From: Agelas oroides
Lineage: Eukaryota; Porifera; Demospongiae; Agelasida; Agelasidae
DNA length: 64,000 nt
Assembly: GCA_949130485.1 (NCBI GenBank)
Contig: OX422192.1
Coordinates: 645,599-709,598 of the forward strand
Direction of reading: 5' to 3'
Below are positions 1 through 25,412 of this stretch, one piece after another. The position numbers and the translations under genes are program-made. Numbering within the stretch: the first letter of the stretch is position 1; each line of letters opens with the position of its first letter. The notes under the pieces were generated by a model. The model searched no databases, was not told the DNA's origin, and was given only the letters and a program-made list of their open reading frames with translations.

Positions 1-4
1 AGTT

Positions 5-78
5 AAACATGACGTAGCCTCATTCCCAGGCCATGTGGGAGGAGAGAAATGGCCTGGGAATGAGGCCAAACATGACGT
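5..78. mobile_element. Short hairpin MITE, AGCCTCGTTCCCAGG family
   Basis: A near-perfect palindrome (about 16-67) begins AGCCTCATTCCCAGGCC and ends with its complement. It is flanked by an identical 11-bp direct repeat, AAACATGACGT, at 5-15 and 68-78, which looks like a target-site duplication. It lies in an intron of the ZMYND10 homologue. Related hairpins with the same ends occur at 14228, 41532, 42571 and 58414. Confidence 0.7.
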
Positions 79-257
79 GAACTGAGAGTTATTTTAACAC
101 CACTCGGATGTTGCAAGAATGCCACAGATGTTCCACATGTAATTGTACGTCTGTCATAATCAAAATGTTCGTCATGTCATCATGTGTGAGACTGAGTAGT
201 ACATGAGCCTGGGAATGAGTTGCTTTCTTGGTTATGTATGATTTGTAGGGTATGTAC

Positions 258-871
258 CTTCTCGTGGGCAATCAGAAAGTCTTTGACAAACTCGTCGTTA
301 TTGTGAGTGACGTTGTAGACTGCCTGCATACTGAGCTGCTCTAGTCTCTCTCTCTGCAGTGACCATCTGTATGGAGACACACCTTGTGAAAAAAATGACC
401 AATCAGAGGGCTGCATTTGACATTCAGACAGGATGTAAATTGCAGCCTTTAATTAAAGCCAGATGTTTGCATAAAAGGCCAAGTGTCTGTTGCATACATA
501 GAAATTTTGTGGGGGTCTGGCACTGTCAGTATCCTCATGATATGAGCTTGTATAACCAGACGCCCTCTCCCCTTGCAGAAACCCAGGTCACATCCATACC
601 CCCACCACACCCTCATGTTAGCTACAACTGTTAGCCCCCACCTCTCAGATCCAATCTCTGTGATGCTGAAAGGTGAGAGCTCCTGGACATAAGCCTCAGC
701 CTCTGTTGGAAACATCACGTGATCCGAGGGACTTGGGGGAAGAGGGGGAACAAAAATTGTTTGTGATTTTGCTCTGAGAATATGCAAAAACGAGGGATCC
801 ACATGTGCAGTTAAAATCCATCAGTGAATAAACTGTCTATCTGTACAATTGCATCATTCTTACGAGGCCAT
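258..871 (-). CDS. ZMYND10: ZMYND10 homologue, first three coding exons (partial)
   Basis: Three exons join in frame on the minus strand. Exon 1 is 871-864 (ATGGCCTC, donor GTAAGA). Exon 2 is 773-642 (acceptor TTCTCAG, donor GTGGGG). Exon 3 is 366-258 (acceptor CCATACAG, donor GTACAT). Together they give 83 residues in one open frame. Residues 22-83 align by eye with my memory of the human ZMYND10 N-terminus: a PxEAExxVxxL stretch, then GSExW, then LExLxMQA and a conserved HxKV-type end. ZMYND10 is a MYND-finger cytoplasmic factor for assembling axonemal dynein arms, which fits an animal with flagellated cells. The MYND finger and the remaining exons lie beyond the left edge. The first coding exon is only 8 nt, so its start is less sure than exons 2 and 3. 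Confidence 0.75.
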
Positions 872-1055
872 GCTTCCCTCCTTCGGCTGGTCCTGGCTGG
901 TGTCCACAGCAACTGATAAACAAATCGACTCTCCAATTAGAGCACATTTTACGTGCGCGTAAAGTTTTCGCCGCATACCTCCGTATACTACTACATCCAG
1001 CCAACAAAGAATTCAGCTCCGAAAGCCAAAGGTCATCTACTCGCAAACTGCTGAC
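872..1055. promoter_or_regulatory. Shared spacer between ZMYND10 and ACAT1, probable bidirectional promoter
   Basis: The two divergent start codons are separated by 184 bp with no repeat and no ORF of note. No TATA box is obvious. The assignment rests on the head-to-head arrangement of two well supported genes. Confidence 0.55.
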
Positions 1056-14989
<13,934 letters not shown>

Positions 14990-15932
14990 ACTAATTCATG
15001 TGTACATTCATGCCCTATAATGGCTTTGATTGGATCAGTATTACAGTTTGTTACAGTAATTGTGGGTGGTAAGGTTTTGATCCTTTGCACAGCAGGTGGT
15101 TGCTGAAAGTTGGGTTATGTACAGCTAACTGTTGGAGGTTAGTGGCTCAACCTGAGTAGAAAGCCCTTCTATATACAATACTGGTTGTTTTTTTTGACAT
15201 ACTGTAAGGCTTAAAGGTTCATTGTGGCATTCTGTGTTATGCAAAAATGTATTTCTCTCCAGGGGTAATTACGCTGCCCAGCATACAATTTCTAAAGCAA
15301 GTCGCTTAGTATCTTCCATGTCCTCCTCCCACAATGGTGGACATTACCAATGCTTAGTATAGAAAGAGCTGGCAATGTGAAGAATAGAACCAGTTGGGTC
15401 TTCATCAGGTATATCGTTGATGACTTCAATGTTACTGTTGAGTGTACTATAATCCTGCATGAGTGGGACTTGGATTCCCACCTTTTAGGATCAGAGAAGA
15501 ATCTTTAGTAGACACAAGAGTACGTGTTGTCAAAGTGCACAAAGCGTGTTTCACAGTGGCTGCAAATTAGCTACTCAGATAATATGCAGCGATACATGGT
15601 TCACTGCAGATGTCAGCAATTGGTCTGCAGCACTCAGAAACATGCATGTCTGGTCTATTCATTCAACATCCATTCCAACATTCTATATACATGCAGCTGC
15701 AGTGTAAGTATGAAAGACACTGAAGTGCCAAACCCTCGGCGCAGCAGTGCATGTGATTGTACTTGTGTGTTGACTAGAATCGATCACTGTCTCGTGAACA
15801 ATAGAAGCTGTCATGCTTGCCAGATGTGTTTGGTTGCCAGATGCTATACCGCGTGCTCCAAGTCACGTGATCTCACATTACCGCTACATACGTGTTACGG
15901 AGAGGTATACGGAAACATTGCACGTGAAGAAA
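14990..15932. other. ACAT1 3' flank, no recognised gene
   Basis: This presumably contains the ACAT1 3'UTR. No AATAAA was found close to the stop, and no coding exon was recognised. Confidence 0.4.
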
Positions 15933-15950
15933 ATGGCTGACTTAGTCGCC
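15933..15950 (+). other. Possible first coding exon of an unidentified plus-strand gene
   Basis: An ATG in good context (GAAAATGG) opens six codons, MADLVA, followed by a consensus donor GTAAGTTT. CACGTG-type motifs lie just upstream. No downstream plus-strand exon could be linked to it, so it may be chance or belong to a degraded or distant gene. Confidence 0.2.
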
Positions 15951-15959
15951 GTAAGTTTA

Positions 15960-16182
15960 TAAGTTAACGCTTCTAACTTTTGAACCAAGCAGTTTTAGAG
16001 AAAACAGTTTTTTAATTTTACTGCATTTTCCACGCTGTAGCCGCTGATACCTCTCGTTGAACGCCTAAAAGCGCGAGAAGGCAGAATAGAGAAAACGGAC
16101 ACACAGACACACACACAGACACACACACAGACACACAGGACAACTACTGTAACCCTTCCGCATGCGCGCCGAGGGTTAAAAG
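15960..16182 (-). repeat. Dispersed repeat ending TTAACCCTCGGCGCGCATGC
   Basis: On the minus strand the segment starts TTAACCCTCGGCGCGCATGC, has a TGTGTCTG microsatellite, and ends near GCGTTAACTTA. It resembles 59288-59530 on the plus strand, including GGGTTACAGTAGT and a GCTTSGTTCAAAAGTT box. Confidence 0.65.
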
Positions 16183-16381
16183 TTGGCATAAAGATCTGCA
16201 CTCCCCCTAATTTTTCATATGCACTGTAGTTACTTTCTCAGTAGCACAGAAATGTCACTGGATGCCTCATCAGTATAATTATACTGAATCTGCAGCTATC
16301 AGTAGTATCACAACACAACAGCTATAAATACACACCAGTGAGTTCACACAGTTTCTTGTAGTTCGGTCTTTGAGTAATGAT

Positions 16382-19300
16382 TCAAAAAGTGCATGTCAGC
16401 CAGGGTTTCATGGGTTCGATGGTTTCCGCCTCAATTTGAAGAAAGAGGCAGTCATCCTTCAGGTACTGGCAATTCTTTGTTGCATTATAACCAAGTTGAT
16501 CATGTGAGATAAATCTGCTACGTCCTAATGGACCTCTTCGGTCACCACCCACTACCCTCCTGCTTGCAGCATTGTCAGGTGGAAATGAAATTGTGCTGGT
16601 GTGGTGGTTCTCATCTTCCAACTGGTTGAGTAGTGTGATGGTGACATCTCCTGTGAAGGGCCATGGCAGGTTGTCATCATTCCTCCCGTGCATCAGGTAG
16701 GCACCCACTGAGACATGTGTGCCTCTACCACCACTCCACCCATTGGCATCAACCCTGATACATATCTTGTAGCCCCATGGGTGGGTATAGAATGGAGGAC
16801 TGTACCATTCTTGTTTGGAGGATTTGTGTTGGTGGTACTCTGGCATTCTGAACACACATGGACCAGCTCGACCAGCTACAACATTGTCAGCCATTACCTT
16901 CATCTCCTTCTGTTGTTTATTGACAGTCTCTATCGCAAGGTGGAGATGGAATGCATCATCCTTTTCATGCCTATGCATGTCCCTGTAAGGTAGCTTTTCC
17001 TTACAGCCAATTTCTGCATATTTGCATGGTATCTTCTCATACCGACACTTTGATCGGTGGTCTGCAAGGTCACAGCGAGCCACTACGACTTTGCACTCCC
17101 TATTGGGACAGCAGATCTTTACCTTTGGGCACACATCAAGATGGGTAGTAGTCAGTATATCACAGTGTCTCCCAATGGCCTTGCAGTAAGGGCACTGGTA
17201 TTGGCGATTTGGACACTTGTTCTTGAGATGACTGTCTAGGTCACGACATAATATTCTTGCTTCCTTTGAACACTTGTTTGGGCAGCGAAGGAGGGCGTAT
17301 CCACATGTTGTGAGATGGTTGTCCAGGGATTGCAACTCCCCTACCCAGCCACACCCATTCTCACTGTTGCTACACATGACCTTAAGTGACTTGATTTCCT
17401 GCTTGCCTATGGGAGGAGAAATTTAGTGGGAAGTTTACATGTAGTCCCTTAGTCTCATGCCCAGACCCCTTTTGGAAAAATCGAGAAGGGGTCTGGTAAC
17501 ACGGCCATACAATGCCTTGTCCCAGAGGAATTCAGTCAGTCATGCAACCACGTGCTAATGTTTGCATACGCTGTCAAAATTGAAGGTGTGCACAGTTGCA
17601 TGACTTGTGTGATTGGATCGTTCAGTAAATACTAATTCTTTTGTGACCGTGTGGTGGTGAGGCACTAGCCTCGCCTATGAGCAAAGACTGCTGCCACAAT
17701 ACATCAGCAAGCAATGTATACACTGCTGCCTGGCAAGAGATCATGAAGCCGAAAGCGCTAGAGCTATGGGTGTTATTGTCCGAACAATTTATACTCGCTA
17801 TTATAGGAACAGAACGGTCTGATCGCCCACAGTTAATGCGTAGAACGTATTTCTTGCTGTTCAAGCCATATCTGCAGCTCAGAGAAACTCTTCTCAACAA
17901 TATCTATGCTGTGGAAAGGCAACTGTGGCAAAAATTCTTACTGTAGCTGGTTGGAAGACTGACGAATGTATCTCTCCCAGAATCGAAAGGTTCCGCTACC
18001 TCTCTTCGCTTCAGCAACAACTTTTTAGACCCCATTCTTTCTCTTAGCAACCTCAGAGATTTGTCAAACGGCACAACGCCAACTTGTGCACAGATTTGAT
18101 CATGTAGCGATTAGGCCACTCCAAGTTGTAGTCCGGTTTCTGGTCCTCCACCCGCATCAGATTTCGAATTTTGTCCATTATTGGTAGTGCGCATGCGCAG
18201 AAGAGTAAACTAAGCATGTTGTGTGCACAGATCACGTCGTGCCTTCGAAACTGTTACAGGTGAGTTGTATCTAGTGCTCCTTTTGTCCCTCAAGCAATTG
18301 TGAAACTTTCATTTGTCACAATGTACTTATTTTTGGGCTCTTTCAGTCTCGGTCAAAGTTCTGTTGTACGCAAGTCTACGGAAGGAGCAGAACGCACGGC
18401 CCCGAATGTGTATGTGTACTTAACCACGTGTGCCTACAACCTGAATTCTTGTGGTAATGTCACTAAGTGCCATAATGACATTAATGAAGTAACCCGCCCG
18501 CCCGCCTCTTGACTGGGGGATCACCCTGACCAGAAACCGGACTACAACTTGGAGTGGGGGATGGCATAAGTTCACACTGTTTGAAACGGTTATGTCATAA
18601 TTGAATGTGTGCCACACCCTCTGTGTACTTAGACGAATGGCCATGATGACAGCAGAGTTCAAAACGACGCCAGCGAGACTCCTGGTTGAAAGAGACTTCA
18701 TCCGTCAGGTGATTGTTAACAACAAATAACTTCAACCTGTCTGGCTAGGCATGAAAGCACTGAAGTGAACAAGAAATCAGAATAAGAATCATTAGCCACC
18801 ATTCTGTTGTCTCCACTAGAAGTCACTGCCAGAAAGAGCAAGTTCTTGGCCAACTGAAAATATTGCTAGTTACCGGACCTTGTAAGAAATCACTGATACA
18901 TTCAGTCCGATAATTGATTTTACAGAAGAGAGGTGACTCAATGAGGGATTGCTCATTTTTCACAAGGATGGATGCAACTAAAATGTGTGTGTGACCTGAC
19001 AATTTAAACAACTGTCAACCATAGCCTTGTTCATACTCATTCCCAGACATTCTCCATTCCAGCATTTACGGTATGACACAAGAAGTGATCAAAATGGGAA
19101 GATCCGAGGCTACTTGAACTAGAGTAGCATATACAGTTGTACATCATTCACAATCATGTGCATCTAGACTATTGTAATAGTATATCAAAACATTTTTGTA
19201 TGATCACATTGATATGAAAGTAATAATGACATAAGGTCTTTAACTCAGGTCCATCACAGATGAGTTTGAGCCTGGTGCCCAGGCTCTTAGTCATATAGGA

Positions 19301-20391
19301 GGTTAGAAATGGTGTATACTTATATTTTACGTCCAGTAGCTACCACCTCCAGTGAATCAGTTTCTCCACTATGTGGTGTCCACCATGATAGCTACTATAC
19401 ATTAGTCCTTTATAATTGTCCATGATGTCATAGGTTGATGGGATATGGCATCATAGTTCGTGCTTGAAGCTGTGGTCTTATTGGCATCTGTCCTGACTCA
19501 TAGTCTTCGGGCCATTTCTACTGTCAGACAGTCAACAGCATAAGCTAGTTCTTCATGAAGTTCTGATTGCTTCACAACCCTTTTCCTTGTGATTTTAATA
19601 CCAGGATGCTGAACTGTACAAGTGCACCCTATCATTGTTACTGGCAGTTAATACTTCTACTGGAGACAACAGAACGGTGGCAACTGATTCACATTATTCA
19701 CTGTAAAAAAGGAAAGGTTGTTTTGACTCAACGTGGTTACCACAGTGTATATACTGATTTTTTTGTTCACTTCAGTGGCAGTGCCTTCAAGCCTAGTCAG
19801 ACAGGTTGAAGTTCTTTGTTGTTAACAATCACAATCACCTGACGGATGGAATCTCTTTCAATCTGGAGTCTTGCTGGAGTCGTTCTGTTTTATCTGTCAT
19901 CACGGCCATTATGTCTAAGTACACAGCTACAGAGGGTGTGGCACACATTCAATTATGACGTAACCGTTTCAAACGGTGTGAACTTATGCCGTCCCCTTGG
20001 AGTGGCCTTAACGTGAACTCTGCAATCTGATTGGCGTGCACTCTACAGTCCGCGCGGGACAAGGCATTGTATGGCCGTGTTGCCAGACCCCTTCTTGATT
20101 TTACCGAAAGGGGTCTGGGCACGAGGCTAGTCAGGTCCCTATATTACTGAAGTCCAGTGTCCACTCACCTCTAATGTCTGGAAAGTTTTGTCCTCTTTTC
20201 CTGCAGTTTGGGCAAGCCCTGGAGCGTTTCTTGTGTTCATCCAGACAGGCTTGGCAGTACACCCTCCCACAGCATGTCACTTGGTGTGGGGTGGCAGATA
20301 CCAGAAGGCAGATCTGACAAACCAGTTTGTCTGGTGGTGTGTCCACAAACTTGCAGTCATAACCACCAGTGTTGGGAGCATTGGAAGCCAT
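16382..20391 (-). CDS. TRAF-like gene TL2, 415 aa
   Basis: The RING exon is 20391-20169 and the zinc-finger/MATH exon is 17406-16382, phase 1, GT/AG. The RING is complete (CQIC, CC, CQAC, CPNC). The zinc-finger array has the usual order GCGWVGEL, CPNRQYQCPYC, CPKVKICCPN and KCRYEKIPCKYAEIGC. The coiled coil is short (NKQQKEMKVMADN). The MATH domain carries the uncommon PWGYKICIRVDANGW, shared only with TL7. Most of the 2.8-kb intron is a foldback transposon (17450-20132). The gene is otherwise intact. Confidence 0.85.
17450..20132. mobile_element. 2.7-kb foldback transposon in the TL2 intron
   Basis: The terminal arms (17452-17523 and 20056-20130) are inverted copies containing CAGACCCCTT, GGGGTCTGG and CGGCCATACAATGCCTTG. 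Each arm is itself a small palindrome. A second, inner pair of about 230 bp lies at about 18540-18770 and 19765-20012, both containing TGTGCCACACCCTCTGTG or a close variant. The inner arms are related to those of the element at 45954-48115. Interior ORFs of about 60-93 codons resemble nothing I know, so it is probably non-autonomous. Confidence 0.75.
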
Positions 20392-20654
20392 TGCTCTATA
20401 TTCTGACACTAATTGCAACCGTAGATCGATCACCTATGCGCTTACATGTGGCAAATTATGTCACGTGCAACCGTTATGCATTGCAGCGGTGGTGACCCGT
20501 AAACTGTTATGCTGTTCTAGCCTGATTGCGGCTGTTTCGGGAAACACTCACATGTGAATGATAGTTATGCATTCCTGCAGGAAAGAAATTTCCAGGCCAG
20601 GCTGCCTAGTCTCTCACACAAAAAGTGAGGGTGACTGGGCAAATACGTATAGGA

Positions 20655-20935
20655 TATATGGCGAAAAAAGACATTGAGATTCAGCCAGGATTCGAACCTG
20701 CAGCTGGGTCCTCTGAATTCCGGTCAGATGCTCTTACCAACTGAGCCACTGGAGCTCTGGCATTGGAGCAGAGGATAGATGGCATTTATCCATAGACACT
20801 GTTCGATTCTCAGGCTGGATCTTTAGGCTAACTAACTCTGCATGGTTAGTACCGAGGTACGTTTGTTGCCAACAGCGAGCTGGGTAAAAGCACGTATATA
20901 TATGCAGCACCCTTTCAGCAGTGGAGGCTTGAAAT
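20655..20935 (-). mobile_element. tRNA-derived SINE, copy 1
   Basis: On the minus strand, bases 20755-20679 have a Pol III A box (TGGCTCAGTTGGTAAGAG) and B box (GGTTCGAATCC). An anticodon-arm-like hairpin, TCTGA with TCAGA, encloses a 7-nt loop. The acceptor stem pairs only in part, so it is not a working tRNA. The unit shares both flanks with the copy at 28605: GGCGAAAAA..GACATTGAG on one side, and GATTCTCAGGCT to TTGCTGCCA-like sequence on the other. Confidence 0.7.
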
Positions 20936-21137
20936 GGGCATTTGCAGAGCACATTGAAAGTTATGAAACTCTACTATTTTGAGCGTAGTGCTAACTTCAA
21001 ATCTGCAACTACCTTTGTTATAAGGGGCATCTCAGTACAAATCATGCTAACTTCATTGTGACGTTAAGGGAGGAGGGTAAGCTTACTGGTAAGCTGTGTG
21101 GTATTATAGCTAGTGAGGGAAAGGGGTCTTCCCACTT
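20936..21137. other. Unannotated spacer
   Basis: No coding or repeat feature was recognised between the SINE and the next MITE. Confidence 0.3.
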
Positions 21138-21755
21138 TGTCTAATCCCATTTCGTCTAACAAAATGTGAAAAGGTCCCATTTGGTCTAAAGCATTGATCA
21201 ATTTACACCATGCAGTTACCATACAGGATGTTGTAGGTTAAAGTTCTGGTTAATTGACAGGTTTTGACAGGTCCAAGATTGTATAACAACAACCAAAGGA
21301 AAGGTTAGCTGCTATGTTCATCTCATTGCAATCAACCATGGAGTTCATAACAACAACCAAAGGAAAATCAGCTCCGATTTTCAATGGAAGCTGATTCACC
21401 CTCAATAGGAGGATGGACAATGGAGTATGTAGTAGACACCCAGGTGAAGGCGATTCAGAGCGACATGAGAAAAAGAGCCAGGGAAGAAATCACACCAGTG
21501 TAAACTTCTCTTAATTTACGTTATCTCACTGCACTCATATCTACTCATCATATACTACTTATTTATTTTTACTGCACTGTTCATATTTATTATTGCAAGT
21601 GTGATCAAGTGTTCATATTTATTATTGCAAGTGTGATCAAGTGTTCATATTTGTTAATGCAAGTGTGATCAAGTGTTACATGTACAAAGGTTAGACCAAA
21701 TGGGACCTTTTCACATTTTGTTAGACGAAATGGGACTAGACCAAAATGGGATTGG
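21138..21755. mobile_element. MITE with about 60-bp inverted repeats, CCCATTTCGTCTAAC type
   Basis: The left end (21138-21200) has CTAATCCCATTTCGTCTAAC and AAGGTCCCATTTGGTCTAA. The right end (21690-21755) carries the complements. Inside are a 20-bp direct repeat (ATAACAACAACCAAAGGAAA at 21284 and 21348) and three tandem copies of GTGTTCATATTTATTATTGC (21588-21680). Confidence 0.75.
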
Positions 21756-22282
21756 GAATGCACTGAGGGAAAGCCTCGTTCCCAGGCCCAATGCAAACCG
21801 AAGAACAAAAACGGGGGAGGCCTGGCTTGATACTGGTACCCAAGCTCATGGCCGCACAATAGCTAACACACATCATTGTAAAACAGGTTTGTCTCTTGGC
21901 AACACATTCACTGATGGCAGTTAAACTTACTATTCTGTGGGCAGCAGACACTCACTCATATACTAATTTTGAAAATGGTTGAAGTTACTGTCTCAACAGA
22001 TGCATCAGGATATTGAAGCAAGTGTTTGATGAAAATTAATCTGCAGTCGCGGTTTTGATACCGAGAAGAGCTAGCTATAGGTTAACTAGTACAAAATCAA
22101 GTAGTGGAAGATCTTCATTGGAAAAGAAATTGTAAGTTTGTAGAACACAGAATCATTGTCTGAGTAGCTAGTGGCCTTAGCCCTAGCTGATGTGTGACCA
22201 TAGTGTAAGTAATGCAACAGTTAGATATATAACCACTGGTATCAGGACTAGTGAGTTTGCAGTCTATAGTTATCGTGATGAC
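21756..22282. other. TL3 3' flank with a hairpin-MITE fragment
   Basis: GCCTCGTTCCCAGGCCCAATG at about 21775 is one end of the hairpin MITE family. The rest, up to the TL3 stop, is unrecognised. Part of it (about 22140-22282) is duplicated at about 31530-31645. Confidence 0.4.
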
Positions 22283-23943
22283 TTAAATCGTGCATGTCAG
22301 CCATGGTTTCTCTGGTTCAGACTTAACTTGAAAACAGAGACAATCATCTTTCAGGTACTGGCAGCTTATTGCTGGATTATAATGAAGATGATCGTGGAGA
22401 ATGAATCTGGGAAATCCATACCCATTCAGGGCCCTCTCACCATCCACCACCCTTCTACTTGTATAGTTTTCGGGTTGAAATAAGGTTGTACGCTTGTAGT
22501 GGTTCTCATCTTCCAGTTGATTGAGCATTGTGATGGTGACCTCTCCTACAAAGGGCCATGGCAGGTTGTCATCGTTCTTTCCTCGCATCAGGTAGGCATA
22601 AACTGAGACATGAGTGTCTGCAGTGTCACCTCGCCCACTGGCATACACTTGGATGCACATCTTGTAACCTCCAGGGTGGGTGTAGAATGGAGGACTGTAC
22701 CATTCTTGTTCAGATAATACGTGCTGGTTGAAATCCGTCATTTTAAATACACAAGGGCCAGCCATGATGTTGTCCTCTTTCTCCTTCAGAGCAAGAGTAT
22801 TCCTGATACCATCCATCTCCTTCTGTTGTTCAGTGACAGTCTCTATTGCAAGGGGGAAGTGGAATGCATCATCCTTTTCATGCTGTTTTATGTCTTTGTG
22901 AGGTAGCTTTTTGTTACAGCCAATTCCCGCATACTTGCATGGCACTGTCTCATATCGACACTTTGATCGGTGGCTGGAAAGATTGCAGCGAAACACTGAC
23001 ATCTTGCATCCACTATTGGGACAGGAGACTTTGAGCTTTGGACATGTGTCAAGATGAGTGGTGGTTATATCACAGTATCTTCCAGTGTCTTTGCAGTGAC
23101 AGCACTGATACTGGCGATTTGGACACTTCTTGAGATGTTGGTCAAGGTTACGGCGTAAGATCCTCACTTCATTGTCATTCTCCATGCACTCATTGGTGCA
23201 GTGAAGGAGGGTGTACCCACATGTTTTAAGATGATCATCAAGGAATCGTAGCTCCCCCACCCAGTCACAACCATTGTCACAGTTGCTACACATCACCTTA
23301 AGTGATTTGATTTCCTGCTCACCTATGAGGGAAGAAATTCAGTGGAAATTGAAATATCAGGAAATATGGACCAGAAAAGACATTGGACACTACATGTACA
23401 TGCCTACAAAACAAGGTTATAATAACAAATAGAATTCCGCGTACATTGTACAATCTTATAAAGCAGATGCAAGTCACGCCTACAAGCCTGTATAGCTACA
23501 AGGAAGCCAGGCTCCATTGAAATTGGGACATTTCAAACTAAACCGGCCAAAAACTGGAACAACGAACTCACACAATCTGCCTTATGATCTACTCAGTGGT
23601 AGGCTACAGTGTTAAATATCTTGCATTTACTATGTATGGTAAAAGCGAACTCACATATGCATAGCCACGTCATTCAAGAATTAAGTCAGCACACAGTTCT
23701 TATTTATAAAGTCCACTCACCTCTAATGTCGGGGAAATTCTGTCCTCTTTTCTTGCAGTTTGGGCAAGTCCTGGAGTGTTTCTTGTGTTCATCCAGGCAG
23801 GCTTTGCAGTAGACCCTTCCGCAGCACATTACTTGGTGCGGGGCACCGGCGACAAGAAGGCAGATCTGGCACTTCAGTTTGTCTGGTGGTGTATCTACAA
23901 ACTTGCAGTCATACCCGCCAGTGTTGGGAGCATTGGAAGCCAT
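22283..23943 (-). CDS. TRAF-like gene TL3, 420 aa
   Basis: The RING exon is 23943-23721 (MASNAPNTGG...), the intron is 398 nt, and the second exon is 23322-22283. The RING is complete, with the variants LKCQIC and QVMCCGRVYC. The zinc fingers include CPNRQYQCCHC and NSGCKMSVFRCNLSSHRSKC, the latter shared with TL7. The coiled coil is NEQQKEMDGIRNTLALKEKE-like. The MATH domain ends in SEPEKPWLTCTI and lacks the usual ETAEP spacer. The downstream part of this gene was copied to make the TL8 fragment. Confidence 0.87.
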
Positions 23944-24525
23944 CTGTTACATTCACTTGGCGTTGCAGCTATATTAAAATCACTGCGCACATTGCAAATC
24001 GGTATGCCACGTGTAACGCTTAACGCGCGCGCGTAAAATGATTGCAACCCTTGACCTTTTGTTCCCGGGCTCCTTTGCAGTCGTTTTGTAAAGTAGCTAA
24101 GTAAGTTAGAACTAGTGGCTTGACTAACATCCTCAGCACTGCACATGGAGGTTACTTATGCCGAGGTAATAAAATCCCAGTGGGGCTAAGTAGAAGGTAG
24201 ATTTGATCCCAGACCAGACCCTCAGGCTCGCATGAAATTTGGAGAGGTTTCAGTTAATTTCTGCTAGTGCAGCATTCATGTTGCACAATATCAGTAGGGT
24301 GGTTAATTACATATTATGTATAACATACATTATGCTTGAGATTTAGATATGTTAACTTTCAAGAGCACATTCATTGAACAGCACACAATCTACACACATT
24401 CTTTAGCCATCTAAATCATGAACTATGAACTCTATTATTAGAATGTAGGCTGTCTCTCACAGTCTAGCTCCTGGCTTTTGTATACACAACAAACTAAATA
24501 AGTGTTAACTAATTTTATGGTGTAG
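23944..24525. repeat. Intergenic block duplicated at 31964-32382 and partly at 39195-39461
   Basis: From GCAGTCGTTTTGTAAAGTAG at 24077 the sequence matches 31964 onward over more than 400 bp, with small deletions. A part starting GACCAGACCCTCAGGCTC also matches 39241 onward. It marks segmental duplication of the TL3-TL5 neighbourhood. Confidence 0.8.
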
Positions 24526-25145
24526 TTAAGGTGGTGGTGATTCCATGCAGTAATGTTTAACAGTACATGCCAGCCAGGGTTCCACTGGTTTTGGAGGGGT
24601 TACTTCAATTTGAAAGTAGAGGCAGTCATCTTTCAGATATTGACAATTCCACTGTGCATCAAGTTGAGTGTGGGGAATGAATCTGGGTCGTCCATATCGA
24701 TATCTCCACAAGCCAACTCACCATCCACTACCCTCCTGCTTGATTTACTGTCTTGTGGAAATGAAAATGTGCATGTGTGATGGTTCTTATCTGCCAGTTG
24801 GTTGAGCAGTGTGATGGTGATTTCTCCTGTGAAGGGCCATGGCAGGTTGTCATCATTCCTCCCTTGCATGAGGTAGGCATACATGTGTGCCTGCAGCACC
24901 ACCAAACCCATCCGTATATACCTTGACACACATCTTGTAACCTGCAGGGTAGGTGTAGAATGGAGGACTGTACCATATATCTTGAGACAATTTATGCTGC
25001 TTGAACTCAGGCATTTTAAATACACATGGTTTTTCCTTCACCTGTTGTTCAATAACAGTTTCTATCGCAAGGTGGAGGTGAAATGCACCCATCATTCTCA
25101 TGCTGTTCTAAGTCTTTGCGAGTTGCGTACTTACAGGACACCTCC
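24526..25145 (-). pseudogene. TRAF-like pseudogene TL4, MATH part only
   Basis: The unit is closely related to TL5 (VIEQQVKEKPCVFKMPEFKQ, then the MATH domain with tail KHYCMESPPP). It is broken by at least two frameshifts: loss of a few bases in the THVSVYAYLM region near 24875, and altered bases near 24700. The 5' part ends abruptly at about 25145 inside the zinc-finger region, where it joins a copy of the 3'-flank repeat. It has no RING exon. Confidence 0.85.
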
Positions 25146-25412
25146 TCAAATGCACATTCTTTAGCCATCTAAATCATGAACTATGAACTCTATTATTAGA
25201 ATGTAGGCTGTCTCTCACAGTCTAGCTCCTGGCTTTTGTATACACAACAAACTAAATAAGTGTTAACTTTCAAGAGCACATTCACTGAACAGCACACAAT
25301 CTACACACATTCTTTACCCATCTAAATCATGAACTCTATTATTAGAATGTAGACTGTCTCTCACAGTCTAGCTCCTGGCTTTTGTCTACACACAACAAAT
25401 TTTATGGTGTAG
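25146..25412. repeat. Repeated 3' flank of TL4/TL5-type genes
   Basis: The segment CATTCTTTAGCCATCTAAATC through TCTCTCACAGTCTAGCTCC to ACTAAATAAGTG occurs here twice. It recurs at 24380-24510, 32250-32360 and, in part, 39400-39465. It marks the end of each duplicated unit. Confidence 0.85.

Noticed and set aside
17677..17946. 89-codon ORF inside the TL2-intron foldback as a transposase candidate
   Set aside because: No DDE or other transposase motif could be seen, and it is too short; the element looks non-autonomous.
20679..20755. Possible tRNA gene on the minus strand
   Set aside because: A and B boxes and an anticodon-like arm are present, but the acceptor stem pairs poorly. A second degraded copy with shared flanks exists at 28632, so a SINE is the better call.
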